Position numbers and translations under genes: made by a program. This document shows positions 16,778-25,685 of a stretch of DNA of 64,000 bases, piece by piece. The stretch is from Clostridium bornimense (GTDB lineage Bacteria > Bacillota > Clostridia > Clostridiales > Clostridiaceae), in the NCBI RefSeq assembly GCF_000577895.1, contig NZ_HG917868.1, forward strand, positions 806,001-870,000, read 5' to 3'. The first letter of the stretch is position 1; the number at the start of each line of letters is the position of its first letter. The notes under the pieces were generated by a model. The model was not told where the DNA came from. It saw nothing but the letters and a program-made list of their open reading frames with translations, and did not search any database.

Positions 16778-17525
16778 AATAAAAGATGCATTTAAGAATG
16801 AAAAAGCAGTAATGCCATATGTTATGTGTGGAGAAAAGTCAGTAGAAAAAACAATATCAGATATAAAATTTTTAGCTAAAGTAGGTGCCAATATAATAGA
16901 AGTCGGAGTTCCATATTCGGATCCTCTTGCCGATGGTGATGTAATTTATGCGGCAGCTACTAAGGCTATAAAAAATGGAATAACAGTTAAGGATGTTTTT
17001 CATATAATAGAAGAAGTAAGAAAAGAGGTAAATATTCCTTTAGTTATTATGACATATATAAATCCAGTAGTATGTTATGGATTAGAAGAATTTTTTAAGA
17101 AATGTGATGAACTTAAGGTAGAAGGAATTATAATTCCTGATTTACCACTTGAAGAAATAGATTTAGTTAAACCATATTTAGAAAAATACTCAATAGAATT
17201 TATACCACTAGTATCAATAAATTCATCAGAAGAAAGAGTAAAAAATTTATGTGAAATTAGTAATGGATTTTTATATGCAGTAAGTGTGCTTGGTATTACG
17301 GGGGAAAGAGAACGTTATCCACAATCTACTATTGATTATGTAAGAAAAATAAGAAAAATTTCATCATTACCAGTAGCTTTAGGATTTGGTGTAACAAGTA
17401 GAGAGCAAGTAGATGATATATATAATGATGTTGATGGATTAATAATAGGAACAAAGATTGTTAGATTATTAGAAGAAGAAAATTATGATGAATTAGAAAA
17501 GCTTATAAAAAGCTTAAAGCACTAG
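16761..17525 (+). CDS. trpA: Tryptophan synthase alpha subunit
   Basis: Cleaves indole-3-glycerol phosphate and passes indole to TrpB. In its 254 residues the catalytic Glu is in [15 protein letters not shown] and the catalytic Asp in [19 protein letters not shown] binds phosphate. The GTG start at 16761 lies within the end of trpB after TTTTAG, giving a coupled start. It is the last gene of the operon, followed by a terminator. Confidence 0.95.
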   Translation: MTNIIKIKDAFKNEKAVMPYVMCGEKSVEKTISDIKFLAKVGANIIEVGVPYSDPLADGDVIYAAATKAIKNGITVKDVFHIIEEVRKEVNIPLVIMTYINPVVCYGLEEFFKKCDELKVEGIIIPDLPLEEIDLVKPYLEKYSIEFIPLVSINSSEERVKNLCEISNGFLYAVSVLGITGERERYPQSTIDYVRKIRKISSLPVALGFGVTSREQVDDIYNDVDGLIIGTKIVRLLEEENYDELEKLIKSLKH

Positions 17526-17555
17526 AATTACTTAATGTTATAAAATTATATAAAT

Positions 17556-17606
17556 AAAGAGGCTGAAGCAAGAAGTTTATTAAGTTATGGTGCTTACAGC
17601 CTCTTT
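17556..17606 (+). terminator. Terminator of the trp operon
   Basis: AAAGAGGCTG (17556-17565) pairs with CAGCCTCTTT (17597-17606), with further pairing between AAGCA and TGCTT inside. The T-run is short on the plus strand. Confidence 0.75.
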
Positions 17607-17734
17607 CAAGTTTAAAAGAAAATTTTAAATTATCATAAATACCTTAATTTATCGTAAGATATTTAATATTTTACTATATTGTGATAAAATAAATTAAATA
17701 TTGGGGGTTATTCTAAAAAAAGGGGGGCTAAAAT

Positions 17735-19117
17735 ATGTTTAATATTTTTAACTTGCAGTCATTAGAAGAATTTTCGGATATAGCGAAAAATAATAGTATA
17801 ATTGAGCAAGAAGAATATGATAAATATGATGTTAAAAGGGGTCTTAGAAACAATAATGGAACAGGAGTCTTAGTTGGATTAACAAAGGTAGGAAACGTAC
17901 AAGGTTACGAAGTTGTTAATAATGAAAGAAAACCAGTCCCAGGAACCCTTAGTTATCGCGGTATCGATTTAAACGAAATAGTAGAAGGATTTCAAAAGGA
18001 AAATAGATTTGGGTTTGAAGAGGTTTGTTATTTATTATTATTAGGTAGTCTGCCTAATAGTAATCAATTAGAAGCATTTAAAGATATGCTTAAGAATTCG
18101 AGAAGTTTACCAAATGGTTTCACAGAAGATATGATTTTGAAAGCTCCAAGTAAGGATATAATGAATAAACTTCAAAGAAGTATATTAGTATTATATTCAT
18201 ATGATACTAATCCAGATGATAATTCTGTTAAGAATGTTCTAAGACAGAGTATTGAGTTAATTGCTAGGATACCATGTATGATTGCATATGGATATCAAGC
18301 AAAATCACATTATTATGATAAGAAAAGCCTTCACATTCATATACCAAGGCCAGAATTAAGTACAGCTGAAAATATATTATATATGATAAGACCAGACAAT
18401 CAGTTTACTAAAAGTGAAGCTGAAATTTTAGATTTGGCTTTAGTAATTCATGCAGAACACGGTGGTGGAAATAATTCTACCTTTACTACCCATGTAGTTT
18501 CATCTGCTGGAACAGATACGTACTCTGCTATCTCTGCGGCTGTTGGTTCTTTGAAGGGAACAAAACATGGTGGAGCTAATATAAAAGTAATGGCTATGAT
18601 GAAAAATATAAAAGAAAACGTATCTAATTGGGAAGATAAAGAAGAGATAGAAAATTATTTGAGAAAAATTTTAGATAAGAAGGCATTTGATAAAACAGGG
18701 TTAATATATGGTATGGGACATGCTGTATATACTATTTCAGATCCAAGAGCAGTACTATTAAAAAAGCAAGCATTTAAATTAGCAGAAGAAAAAGGTAGAA
18801 TAGATGAATTTAATATTTATAGAAATGTAGAAGAAGTAACTAAAAAAATTTTTAAAGAAAGAGGAAGGAATATAGCTACAAATGTAGATTTATACTCAGG
18901 ATTTGTATATGATATGCTAAATATACCAGTAGAACTCTATACACCTTTATTTGCTACTGCTAGGGTAGCAGGATGGTGTGCACATAGACTTGAGCAGATT
19001 GTATCTGAAAAGAAAATTATAAGACCTGCCTACAAGGGAATTAGAAAAAATGTAAGTTATGAAAAAATGGAAGATAGAGACGAAGATCAATGTTATACAT
19101 TTTTGCCTAAAGAATAA
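17735..19117 (+). CDS. Citrate synthase family protein (citrate/2-methylcitrate synthase)
   Basis: Condenses oxaloacetate with acetyl-CoA or a related acyl-CoA. The 460 residues match the type II citrate synthase fold. Catalytic and substrate residues are in VIHAEHGGGNNS, in GSLKGTKHGGAN and in IYGMGHAVYTISDPRA, with an Asp in NVDLYSGFVY. Length and the N-terminal extension resemble the clostridial homologues found as single genes. No aconitase or isocitrate dehydrogenase gene adjoins it. Substrate cannot be fixed from sequence. GGGGGG precedes the ATG. Confidence 0.88.
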   Translation: MFNIFNLQSLEEFSDIAKNNSIIEQEEYDKYDVKRGLRNNNGTGVLVGLTKVGNVQGYEVVNNERKPVPGTLSYRGIDLNEIVEGFQKENRFGFEEVCYLLLLGSLPNSNQLEAFKDMLKNSRSLPNGFTEDMILKAPSKDIMNKLQRSILVLYSYDTNPDDNSVKNVLRQSIELIARIPCMIAYGYQAKSHYYDKKSLHIHIPRPELSTAENILYMIRPDNQFTKSEAEILDLALVIHAEHGGGNNSTFTTHVVSSAGTDTYSAISAAVGSLKGTKHGGANIKVMAMMKNIKENVSNWEDKEEIENYLRKILDKKAFDKTGLIYGMGHAVYTISDPRAVLLKKQAFKLAEEKGRIDEFNIYRNVEEVTKKIFKERGRNIATNVDLYSGFVYDMLNIPVELYTPLFATARVAGWCAHRLEQIVSEKKIIRPAYKGIRKNVSYEKMEDRDEDQCYTFLPKE

Positions 19118-19133
19118 ATATTAAGAATAGAAG

Positions 19134-19175
19134 AGGATTGAATTACAAGTATTTGTGATTCAGTCCTTTCTTCGG
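19134..19175 (+). terminator. Terminator of the citrate synthase gene
   Basis: A 15-bp stem (19134-19148 with 19153-19167) with two G-U pairs and a GTAT loop, followed by a T-rich stretch. Confidence 0.8.
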
Positions 19176-19292
19176 TTTATTCTAGCTTTCTTAATAATTC
19201 ATTAGATATGTTATGAATTGTGAATTTTCCCCCAAGGTTTTCTGAAATGAAATATATTAAAAGAAAAAAATAGGAAAAAATTAACAAATCTA

Positions 19293-19321
19293 ATGACAAA
19301 AGTTTCCAATTACTATATAAT
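19293..19321 (+). promoter_or_regulatory. Promoter of the DUF4912-GH57 pair
   Basis: ATGACA (19293-19298) and TATAAT (19316-19321) with a 17-bp spacer. Confidence 0.65.
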
Positions 19322-19357
19322 CGATATTGAGGCCTATGAAGAAAAGGGGGGTATATT

Positions 19358-19819
19358 ATGATTAAAGATTATAGTACTAGAATTATTCTATTAGTTCAGA
19401 ATGCTGAGACGATTTTTACGTATTTTATAGTGTCTCCGGCAACAATAATAAGCTTTAATAGAAGATATGGGGATAATAGTTATAATAGTTCTAGTCCAAT
19501 TTTAAAGTTATATTATAGTAATGGAGATACGTTTATAGAGGGAGAATCAATTTATATACATTCATTTGCAGATAGTTGGTACATACATCCTTGTAGGCAG
19601 GGAATAGATGCATTTGTGAAGTTGGGAAGGGTTCTTGAAAATGGTAAATTCGTAGAGTTGGCTAGATCTAATGTTATTTCAATTCCAAGGAATTCAGAAT
19701 CATGGGATACTAACATAGTATATTCAGATATTTCTTATAGATTAAAGGAAGCAAAAGATATATTGTCTAAGGAAATAGTATCAAATTTATCAAAAGAATC
19801 TATAAGTAAGGTTAATTAG
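19358..19819 (+). CDS. DUF4912 domain protein
   Basis: A 153-residue cytosolic protein that looks like the DUF4912 family. It has TYFIVSPATIISF near the start, YIHSFADSWYIHP, and the segment GRVLENGKFVELARSNVISIPR. The aromatic, beta-rich pattern would fit a carbohydrate-binding role, but that is inference. It lies 18 bp before the GH57 gene, so the two probably form one operon. GGGGGG precedes the ATG. Biochemical function is unknown to me. Confidence 0.7.
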   Translation: MIKDYSTRIILLVQNAETIFTYFIVSPATIISFNRRYGDNSYNSSSPILKLYYSNGDTFIEGESIYIHSFADSWYIHPCRQGIDAFVKLGRVLENGKFVELARSNVISIPRNSESWDTNIVYSDISYRLKEAKDILSKEIVSNLSKESISKVN

Positions 19820-19837
19820 AATAAGGAGGAAATGAGA

Positions 19838-21421
19838 TTGAAAAAAGGATATGTTGCATTAGTATTGCACTCACATTTACCATTTGTAAGACATCCAGAT
19901 ATAAATGATGCTTTAGAGGAAAGATGGCTCTTTGAAGTAATGTCTGAGTGTTACATGCCTTTATTGAAGGTTTATGAAAATTTATTAGATGAAGGAATAG
20001 ATTTTAAGGTAACTATGTCAATAACGCCACCTCTTATGGAGATGTTAGAGGATGAATATTTAAATGAGAGATATTTTAAACATTTAAGAAAATTAATAGA
20101 GCTTACACAAAAAGAAATTGTTAGAACAAAAAATGATGAAAAAATGAATGCAGTAGCATATTTTTATAATGAAAGGTTTATTGAGCTATTAGAAATATAC
20201 AATAAATATGATAGAAGAATTTTAAATGGTTTTAGAAGATTTAGTGAAAGTGGAAATTTAGAGATTATAACTTGTTCAGCTACTCATGCTTTATTACCAT
20301 TATTAGAAATTAATGAGGAAACTGTAAAAGCTCAATTAACTACTGGAGTGGAAAATTATTATGAACATATGGGAAAGATGCCAAATGGAATTTGGCTTCC
20401 CGAATGTGCATATACATATAAATTGGAAAGTTATCTAAGAGATTTAGGAATAAAATATTTTATATGTGAGAGTAAAGGAATACAATATGGGTCACCTAGA
20501 CCAAGGTATGGAACTGCAGCACCTGTGGTAACGCCTAATGGAGTTGTAGCTTTTGGTAGAGATGAGGAATCATCTCACCAAGTCTGGAGTTCATTTGCTG
20601 GATATCCTGGAGACGTTGATTACAGAGAATTTTATAGGGATATAGGTTTTGAATTACCTAAGGATTATATTGGTCCCTATATAAATGCAGGTGGAATACG
20701 AATTGATACAGGTATAAAATATCATAGGATAACTGGTAAGACGGAGAACAAAGATATATATAATAGAGAATGGGCAATGAATAAAGTGGAAAGTCATGCT
20801 AACCATTTCACTCATTCTAAGAATGATCAAATTGAAGAACTATCTAGGAATATGGATGTTGCACCTATTTTAACATGTCCATATGATACAGAATTATTTG
20901 GACATTGGTGGTTTGAAGGACCAGAATTTATAGAAAAGTTTATGAGAAAATCATGTGAGGATTGGACGAATTATCAGTTAATTACTCCTTGGGAATATAT
21001 AAATAAATATCCAAGTATCCAGTGTTCTACACCATCGCCATCATCATGGGGAGCTGATGGTGATTATTCTGTATGGCTAAATGAGGGAAATGATTGGATA
21101 TATAAAGAGTTACATCAATGTGAAGTTGCTATGACTAGATTAGCTAATACTTTTGATAGACCATCAGATATAGAAAGAAGAGCTTTAAATCAGGCAGCTA
21201 GGGAGTTGATGCTTGCAGAATCTTCAGATTGGCCATTTATAATAACTACTAATACAACTGTTAAATATGCTGTTAATAGAATTAATAGTCATATAAATAA
21301 ATTTTCTAAGTTATATGATGATTTAACAAAGAAAGCTATAGAAGAGAAATCGTTAAATAACATGGAGAAGATTGATAATATATTTAAAAATATAGACTAT
21401 ACTTTATATAAATCAAAGTAA
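19838..21421 (+). CDS. Glycoside hydrolase family 57 enzyme (probable 1,4-alpha-glucan branching enzyme)
   Basis: A 527-residue GH57 protein acting on alpha-glucans, most likely a glycogen-branching enzyme because of length and motif pattern. Conserved regions are HSHLPFVRHP at the start, GIWLPECAYTY (candidate nucleophile Glu), YFICESKGI, and PYDTELFGHWWFEGP (candidate acid/base Asp). No signal peptide is present, so it is cytosolic. The TTG at 19838 was chosen because AGGAGG lies 8 bases upstream; the ATG at 19832 is only two bases from it. Pairing with the DUF4912 gene suggests storage polysaccharide metabolism. Confidence 0.82.
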   Translation: MKKGYVALVLHSHLPFVRHPDINDALEERWLFEVMSECYMPLLKVYENLLDEGIDFKVTMSITPPLMEMLEDEYLNERYFKHLRKLIELTQKEIVRTKNDEKMNAVAYFYNERFIELLEIYNKYDRRILNGFRRFSESGNLEIITCSATHALLPLLEINEETVKAQLTTGVENYYEHMGKMPNGIWLPECAYTYKLESYLRDLGIKYFICESKGIQYGSPRPRYGTAAPVVTPNGVVAFGRDEESSHQVWSSFAGYPGDVDYREFYRDIGFELPKDYIGPYINAGGIRIDTGIKYHRITGKTENKDIYNREWAMNKVESHANHFTHSKNDQIEELSRNMDVAPILTCPYDTELFGHWWFEGPEFIEKFMRKSCEDWTNYQLITPWEYINKYPSIQCSTPSPSSWGADGDYSVWLNEGNDWIYKELHQCEVAMTRLANTFDRPSDIERRALNQAARELMLAESSDWPFIITTNTTVKYAVNRINSHINKFSKLYDDLTKKAIEEKSLNNMEKIDNIFKNIDYTLYKSK

Positions 21422-21442
21422 TCTTATATAATAAAAGAAAAT

Positions 21443-21467
21443 GAAAAGTCCCTAGAGGACTTTTTAT
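21443..21467 (+). terminator. Terminator after the GH57 gene
   Basis: AAAAGTCC, a short loop and GGACTTTTTATTTG form a compact hairpin with a T-rich tail. Confidence 0.65.
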
Positions 21468-21530
21468 TTGTAATTAAACTCTATATAATAAAGCTAAGCG
21501 TAATTTACATAATTTAAAGGAGAGATTATT

Positions 21531-22787
21531 ATTAAAGATTTATTTGATACAAAAATAACTATTTTAAAGAATGGATTGAAAGTTATATCTATAAAGAAAG
21601 AAACTTCTTTAATTGCAATAAATTTAGGGGTAAAGATTGGATCTATATATGAAGCAAATAATGAGAAGGGGATATGTCATTTTATTGAACATATGCTATT
21701 TAAGGGTACTAAAAATAGAACAAATAAGGTATTAAATGATGAGCTTGAACAATTAGGTGGAGAGTATAATGCTTATACAGAATATAGTTCTACAGTATAC
21801 AATATAACAGCACTTAAAGAGGAAGCAGAATCAGCATTAGAATTATTAGGGGATATGATTATTAATAGTAATTTTCCTAAAGCTGAAATGGAAAAAGAGA
21901 GAGAAGTAATATTGTCAGAGCTTAGATCTTCTAGGGACGATATAGAAGAATTATCATTTATAAAAATAAATAAGTATGGTTTTAATAGAAGTCCTTTAAA
22001 GTATGAAATTATAGGAGATGAAAAGAGAGTAAAGGCATTAAAAAGAGAGGATTTAATAGAATTTTATAGCAGATGGTATGTACCTTCTAATTCTTGTATA
22101 TCTATAGCATCATCAATGGAACATAATGAAGTAATAGAATTAGTTGAAAAGTATTTTAATACATGGATTTATAAAAAAGTAATTCATCCTGAGGTTATTA
22201 TAGAAGATAATAAGCCATTGACAAAGAGAAGTTACAAAAATGATATTGAACAAGGATCTATCTTGTACTTATATACATTTCATAATTTAAATAAAAAAGA
22301 AGAGTTAGCTTTAAAAATTTTAGAGCATAGATTAGGATCTTCAAATAATTCTATATTATTTAGGGAAGTTAGAGAAAATAAGGGATTGGCCTATGAAATA
22401 TATTCTGAAATGAATATGTCTAAATCTATAAAGACGTTATATATTTATACAACAACTAATAAAGAAAATATAAATGAAGCTATGAGTACTATTGATGAAT
22501 GTATTGAAAAAATTAACAATAGAGAGATAAAGTTCAATAAGAAGACAATAGATATAATGAAAAAAATTCTTAAGACAGCGGTAGTATCAACTTTAGAAGA
22601 TGTTACAGACATAAGTAACTATGTACTTCATCAAGCATTAGATAATGAAGAGTTATATCAATTTGTTGATGATATGAAGGATATAGAAAATATAGATGCA
22701 GAAGATATATATAATGTTGGAGTTAAAGTATTCAAAAATCCTACAATACATATTTTACTTCCAAAGGAAAGTGATAGATATGAATAA
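21531..22787 (+). CDS. M16-family zinc peptidase (insulinase/processing peptidase type)
   Basis: A protein of about 418 residues with the inverted zinc motif HFIEH (His50, Glu53, His54), the downstream Glu region ELEQLGGEYNAYTEYSSTVYN, and a C-terminal inactive-type half, as in bacterial M16B enzymes. The usual N-terminal strand (ITILKNGLKVIS) starts before the first canonical in-frame start (TTG at 21576). No ATG, GTG or TTG exists between the upstream stop at 21510 and 21576. AAAGGAG (21516-21522) is ideally spaced for an ATT at 21531, so an AUU start is likely. The 3' end overlaps recX by 8 bp. Confidence 0.85.
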   Translation: MKDLFDTKITILKNGLKVISIKKETSLIAINLGVKIGSIYEANNEKGICHFIEHMLFKGTKNRTNKVLNDELEQLGGEYNAYTEYSSTVYNITALKEEAESALELLGDMIINSNFPKAEMEKEREVILSELRSSRDDIEELSFIKINKYGFNRSPLKYEIIGDEKRVKALKREDLIEFYSRWYVPSNSCISIASSMEHNEVIELVEKYFNTWIYKKVIHPEVIIEDNKPLTKRSYKNDIEQGSILYLYTFHNLNKKEELALKILEHRLGSSNNSILFREVRENKGLAYEIYSEMNMSKSIKTLYIYTTTNKENINEAMSTIDECIEKINNREIKFNKKTIDIMKKILKTAVVSTLEDVTDISNYVLHQALDNEELYQFVDDMKDIENIDAEDIYNVGVKVFKNPTIHILLPKESDRYE

Positions 22788-23571
22788 TATAATAACTAAT
22801 ATTGAGCTTTGTAAAAAGAATAAGGAAAGATCAAATATTTTTATAGATAACGAATTTGCTTTTGCTGTGTCAAATGAAATAATATATAAATTTCATTTAA
22901 AAATAAAAGGTAATATTGATATGGAGTTAATGTCAGAAATAATAAAAGAAGATAACTATGTAAAAGGAAAAGAAACTGCATTAAAATACATAGAAAGAAG
23001 TTATAAAACAGAAAGCGAAGTTAGAAAAAAATTATTGGATAAAGAATATGAAGAAGAGACTATAGACAGAATCATAGAATTTTTACGTAATTATAATTTT
23101 ATAAATGATAATGAATATGTAGAAAGGTACTTGAAGGAAAAATTAAAGACTTATGGATATAAGTATGTTTACAATAAATTAATTCAAAAAGGAATAGAGA
23201 AAAATATCATTGATAAAGTATATGAGAATTCTAATAAGGAAGAAGAAGAAGTTGGAGCTTATGAATTAGCTAAAAATAAATATAAATCGTTAATTAGAAA
23301 TGAAGAGACATACTTAAAAGCCTATAGAAAGTTATATGATTTCTTAATGAGAAAAGGGTATTCTAGTAACTTAGTGAAAAGTATAGTAGAAAGTATTTGT
23401 AATAAAGAAGATTTTCTTACTGATGAAAATGACAATAAAATGAAGGATTTAGCGAAGAAAAAATATTTAAAGGTTAAAGATAAAAATAAAACAATGACTT
23501 ATTTATTATCCAAGGGATATGACTTTGATAAGGTGAAAGAGGTAGTTAATGATTTAGCAAATGAGAGGTGA
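22780..23571 (+). CDS. recX: Regulatory protein RecX
   Basis: Modulator of RecA filaments; 263 residues, helical, with the family's three-helix repeats. The diagnostic part is ALKYIERSYKTESEVRKKL followed by IIEFLRNYNFINDNEYVERY. The ATG at 22780 follows AAAGGAAAG and overlaps the end of the M16 gene. An earlier in-frame ATG would give a long out-of-family extension. recA is not in the window. It is coupled to the transglutaminase-like gene downstream. Confidence 0.85.
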   Translation: MNNIITNIELCKKNKERSNIFIDNEFAFAVSNEIIYKFHLKIKGNIDMELMSEIIKEDNYVKGKETALKYIERSYKTESEVRKKLLDKEYEEETIDRIIEFLRNYNFINDNEYVERYLKEKLKTYGYKYVYNKLIQKGIEKNIIDKVYENSNKEEEEVGAYELAKNKYKSLIRNEETYLKAYRKLYDFLMRKGYSSNLVKSIVESICNKEDFLTDENDNKMKDLAKKKYLKVKDKNKTMTYLLSKGYDFDKVKEVVNDLANER

Positions 23572-23573
23572 AT

Positions 23574-24716
23574 ATGAGAAATATTAATCTAATTGATCTG
23601 CTTATAATAGTAATATTTATGTATTCAATTATAAAGGGAATTGTAGTTGGATATTCGTCCTATAATCTGAAAAGGAATATAATATCTTTTGAAAATACAA
23701 TAATATTTTTTTTAAGTTTAGTTATTACTATTATTTTAGGCAAAAAATTTATAATGCCTAATTATATGGAGATAGTTAATCAAATTTCAAGTAAGTTAAA
23801 TAATGATATAGGAAGCATCATAAGAAATGTGCCGAAAATTACAATTATTTTTTTGTATGTGGTAGTAAGCATTTTTATTATAAATATATTTATAGTATTT
23901 ATGAGATTCATTAATAATAGGTTAATATTTAATGTTATTGATGGTGCAAATACAGAAATCAGAAAAAAAAATCGTAGTATTAGATTTTTCTTAGGAATGA
24001 TATTTACAGTACCGAAAAGCATAATAATTACTATAATAGCTGTATTTCTTATAAGTATAAGTGGTGTATTGGTTCCTAATAATAAAATACTTCAATTGGT
24101 TGATGATAGTATAATATATAATAAAATTAATACAAAAGTAGTTTCTCCTGTATCTACATCATATGTTTTTAAATATATTCCTACAATATTAGATAATTCT
24201 TTTAAGGTAATTGGAAATGATTCTAATGTAGGAGATATTACATTATATAATGGAGTTACTATAGAAGATGGAATAAAATCTAATAATGATATAGATGAAT
24301 TTGCTGTTGAATTAACTAAAAATATGAAAAGTGATAGAGATAAAGTTGAAAAATTATATATGTGGATAAGCTCTAATATAAAATATGATTATGAAAAAGC
24401 CGGCAATATAATGGAGGAGAATTATGTAAATGATTCAGGAGCAATAACTGCTTTTAATAGCAAAAAAGGAGTATGCTTTGATTATTCTTGTTTATTAGTA
24501 TCATTTTGTAGAGCTATAGATATAAAATCAAGAATTGTAACGGGACAAGGCTTTACAGGAACTCAATGGGCACCTCATGCTTGGAATGAAGTATATTTAG
24601 AAGATGAAGATAAGTGGATAAATGTAGATACTACTTTTGCTGTCAGTGGATATTATTTTGACTCATATAATTTCGATAAAGATCATATAAAGGAATCAGT
24701 TATTGGTCAGTGGTAA
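23574..24716 (+). CDS. Membrane protein with transglutaminase-like domain
   Basis: A 380-residue protein with four membrane segments in the first 170 residues, the first part resembling CvpA-like proteins. An extracytosolic transglutaminase-like domain follows (about residues 245-360). The Cys-His-Asp triad is visible as GVCFDYSCL, PHAWNEVYL and NVDTTFAVSG. Such domains act as peptidases or crosslinkers; the substrate is unknown. The ATG at 23574 follows GAGAGGTGA and lies three bases after the recX stop. It ends the operon at a terminator. Confidence 0.75.
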   Translation: MRNINLIDLLIIVIFMYSIIKGIVVGYSSYNLKRNIISFENTIIFFLSLVITIILGKKFIMPNYMEIVNQISSKLNNDIGSIIRNVPKITIIFLYVVVSIFIINIFIVFMRFINNRLIFNVIDGANTEIRKKNRSIRFFLGMIFTVPKSIIITIIAVFLISISGVLVPNNKILQLVDDSIIYNKINTKVVSPVSTSYVFKYIPTILDNSFKVIGNDSNVGDITLYNGVTIEDGIKSNNDIDEFAVELTKNMKSDRDKVEKLYMWISSNIKYDYEKAGNIMEENYVNDSGAITAFNSKKGVCFDYSCLLVSFCRAIDIKSRIVTGQGFTGTQWAPHAWNEVYLEDEDKWINVDTTFAVSGYYFDSYNFDKDHIKESVIGQW

Positions 24717-24766
24717 TTAATAATTTATAATATAAAGTTTTAATAAAAGATATAGAATAAAAAAAT

Positions 24767-24813
24767 AGGCTCTCGTAATAACAAACGGAAATTTGTTGAC
24801 GAGAGCCTCTTTT
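24767..24813 (+). terminator. Terminator after the transglutaminase-like gene
   Basis: AGGCTCTCGT (24767-24776) pairs perfectly with ACGAGAGCCT (24799-24808), with an inner ACAAA/TTTGT stem, and a T-run follows. It resembles the gltX terminator at 36215-36263 in sequence. Structured element B begins directly after it. Confidence 0.88.
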
Positions 24814-25113
24814 AGTACACAGTTTTCAGTGCACAGTGCACAGTAATGGTAGAAATTCTTGTAGAATTTCTTAGATTATAAGTGGGATGCATTAAGTTGG
24901 GAGTAAGACTTATTTTATAATTAGAATTATTATTGTGATACTGATTTACAGGGGACTGATGAAAGCTTTGCTTTCATGTATATCATATTTAATTCATAAT
25001 TACATAAGCTACTTACCCCAGCTAAACTCGCTGTCCGCAGGACTATAATATTTTCCCTACAGGGGAAAATTAACCTTTACTGTGAACTGATAATTGTGAA
25101 CTGTGCACTGTCA
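24813..25113 (-). repeat. Structured intergenic element, copy B (inverted)
   Basis: About 300 bp in the opposite orientation to copies A and C. On the plus strand it starts with heptamers (24813-24845, including CAGTGCA twice). Then come hairpin 3 (24852-24870), the conserved CAGGGG tract, hairpin 2 (24959-24977), the invariant motif as GCTGTCCGCAGGACTATAAT (25030-25049), hairpin 1 (25051-25069) and heptamers (25080-25114, such as CTGTGAA, CTGATAA, TTGTGAA). The right end abuts the stop codon of the TPR gene. No gene is visible in it. Confidence 0.75.
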
Positions 25114-25476
25114 CTAATTTGTTGGTTCTTTTCTTAGTTTCTTTAAAATTAAATTTATAGCTTTATCACAATCTTCATCTTCAGGATTTAGTGCCCATGC
25201 AGTATTAAAATAAACTAAGGCTTTTTTGTTATTAAGAGAATGAGCATAACAATAGGCTAAATTAAAATAGTATTTAGAATCAATTTTAAGAGCTAAAGCT
25301 TTATTTAATAGTTCTATTGCATCAGTATATTCCTTGAGTTTTATATGACAAACAGCAGCATTATATAATGCATCTGGTTCATTTTCTCTTATCTCGAAAG
25401 CTTTTTCATATAAAGATAGAGCTTTTTTGTACTCTTTTTTTGCATAATATAAATTTCCTTCATCAAAATAATTCAT
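25114..25476 (-). CDS. Tetratricopeptide repeat protein
   Basis: A 120-residue soluble protein made of three TPR units. The pattern of Asn/Ala/Tyr positions is clear in GNLYYAKKEYKKALSLYEKA, in ALYNAAVCHIKLKEYTDAIE and in YYFNLAYCYAHSLNNKKALV. Such proteins mediate protein contacts; the partner is unknown. AGGAGG lies just upstream of the ATG at 25476. It is a single leftward gene whose 3' end touches structured element B. Confidence 0.8.
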   Translation of the reverse strand: MNYFDEGNLYYAKKEYKKALSLYEKAFEIRENEPDALYNAAVCHIKLKEYTDAIELLNKALALKIDSKYYFNLAYCYAHSLNNKKALVYFNTAWALNPEDEDCDKAINLILKKLRKEPTN

Positions 25477-25685
25477 ATATACCTCCTTGATAGAATTTAT
25501 ATTTAAATTATGGACAAAATAGAATTTTTAATTCACAGATATTAGATAATCGTAATTTATTATATTGAAAATATGGTATTATTGTGTATATACTTAAAAA
25601 CATGTTATAATGAATTTCAATAAGCACCACTGAGTATATGGGTAATATTTATAACAAGTGGCAGTATTTAAGGGGTGGACTAGTA

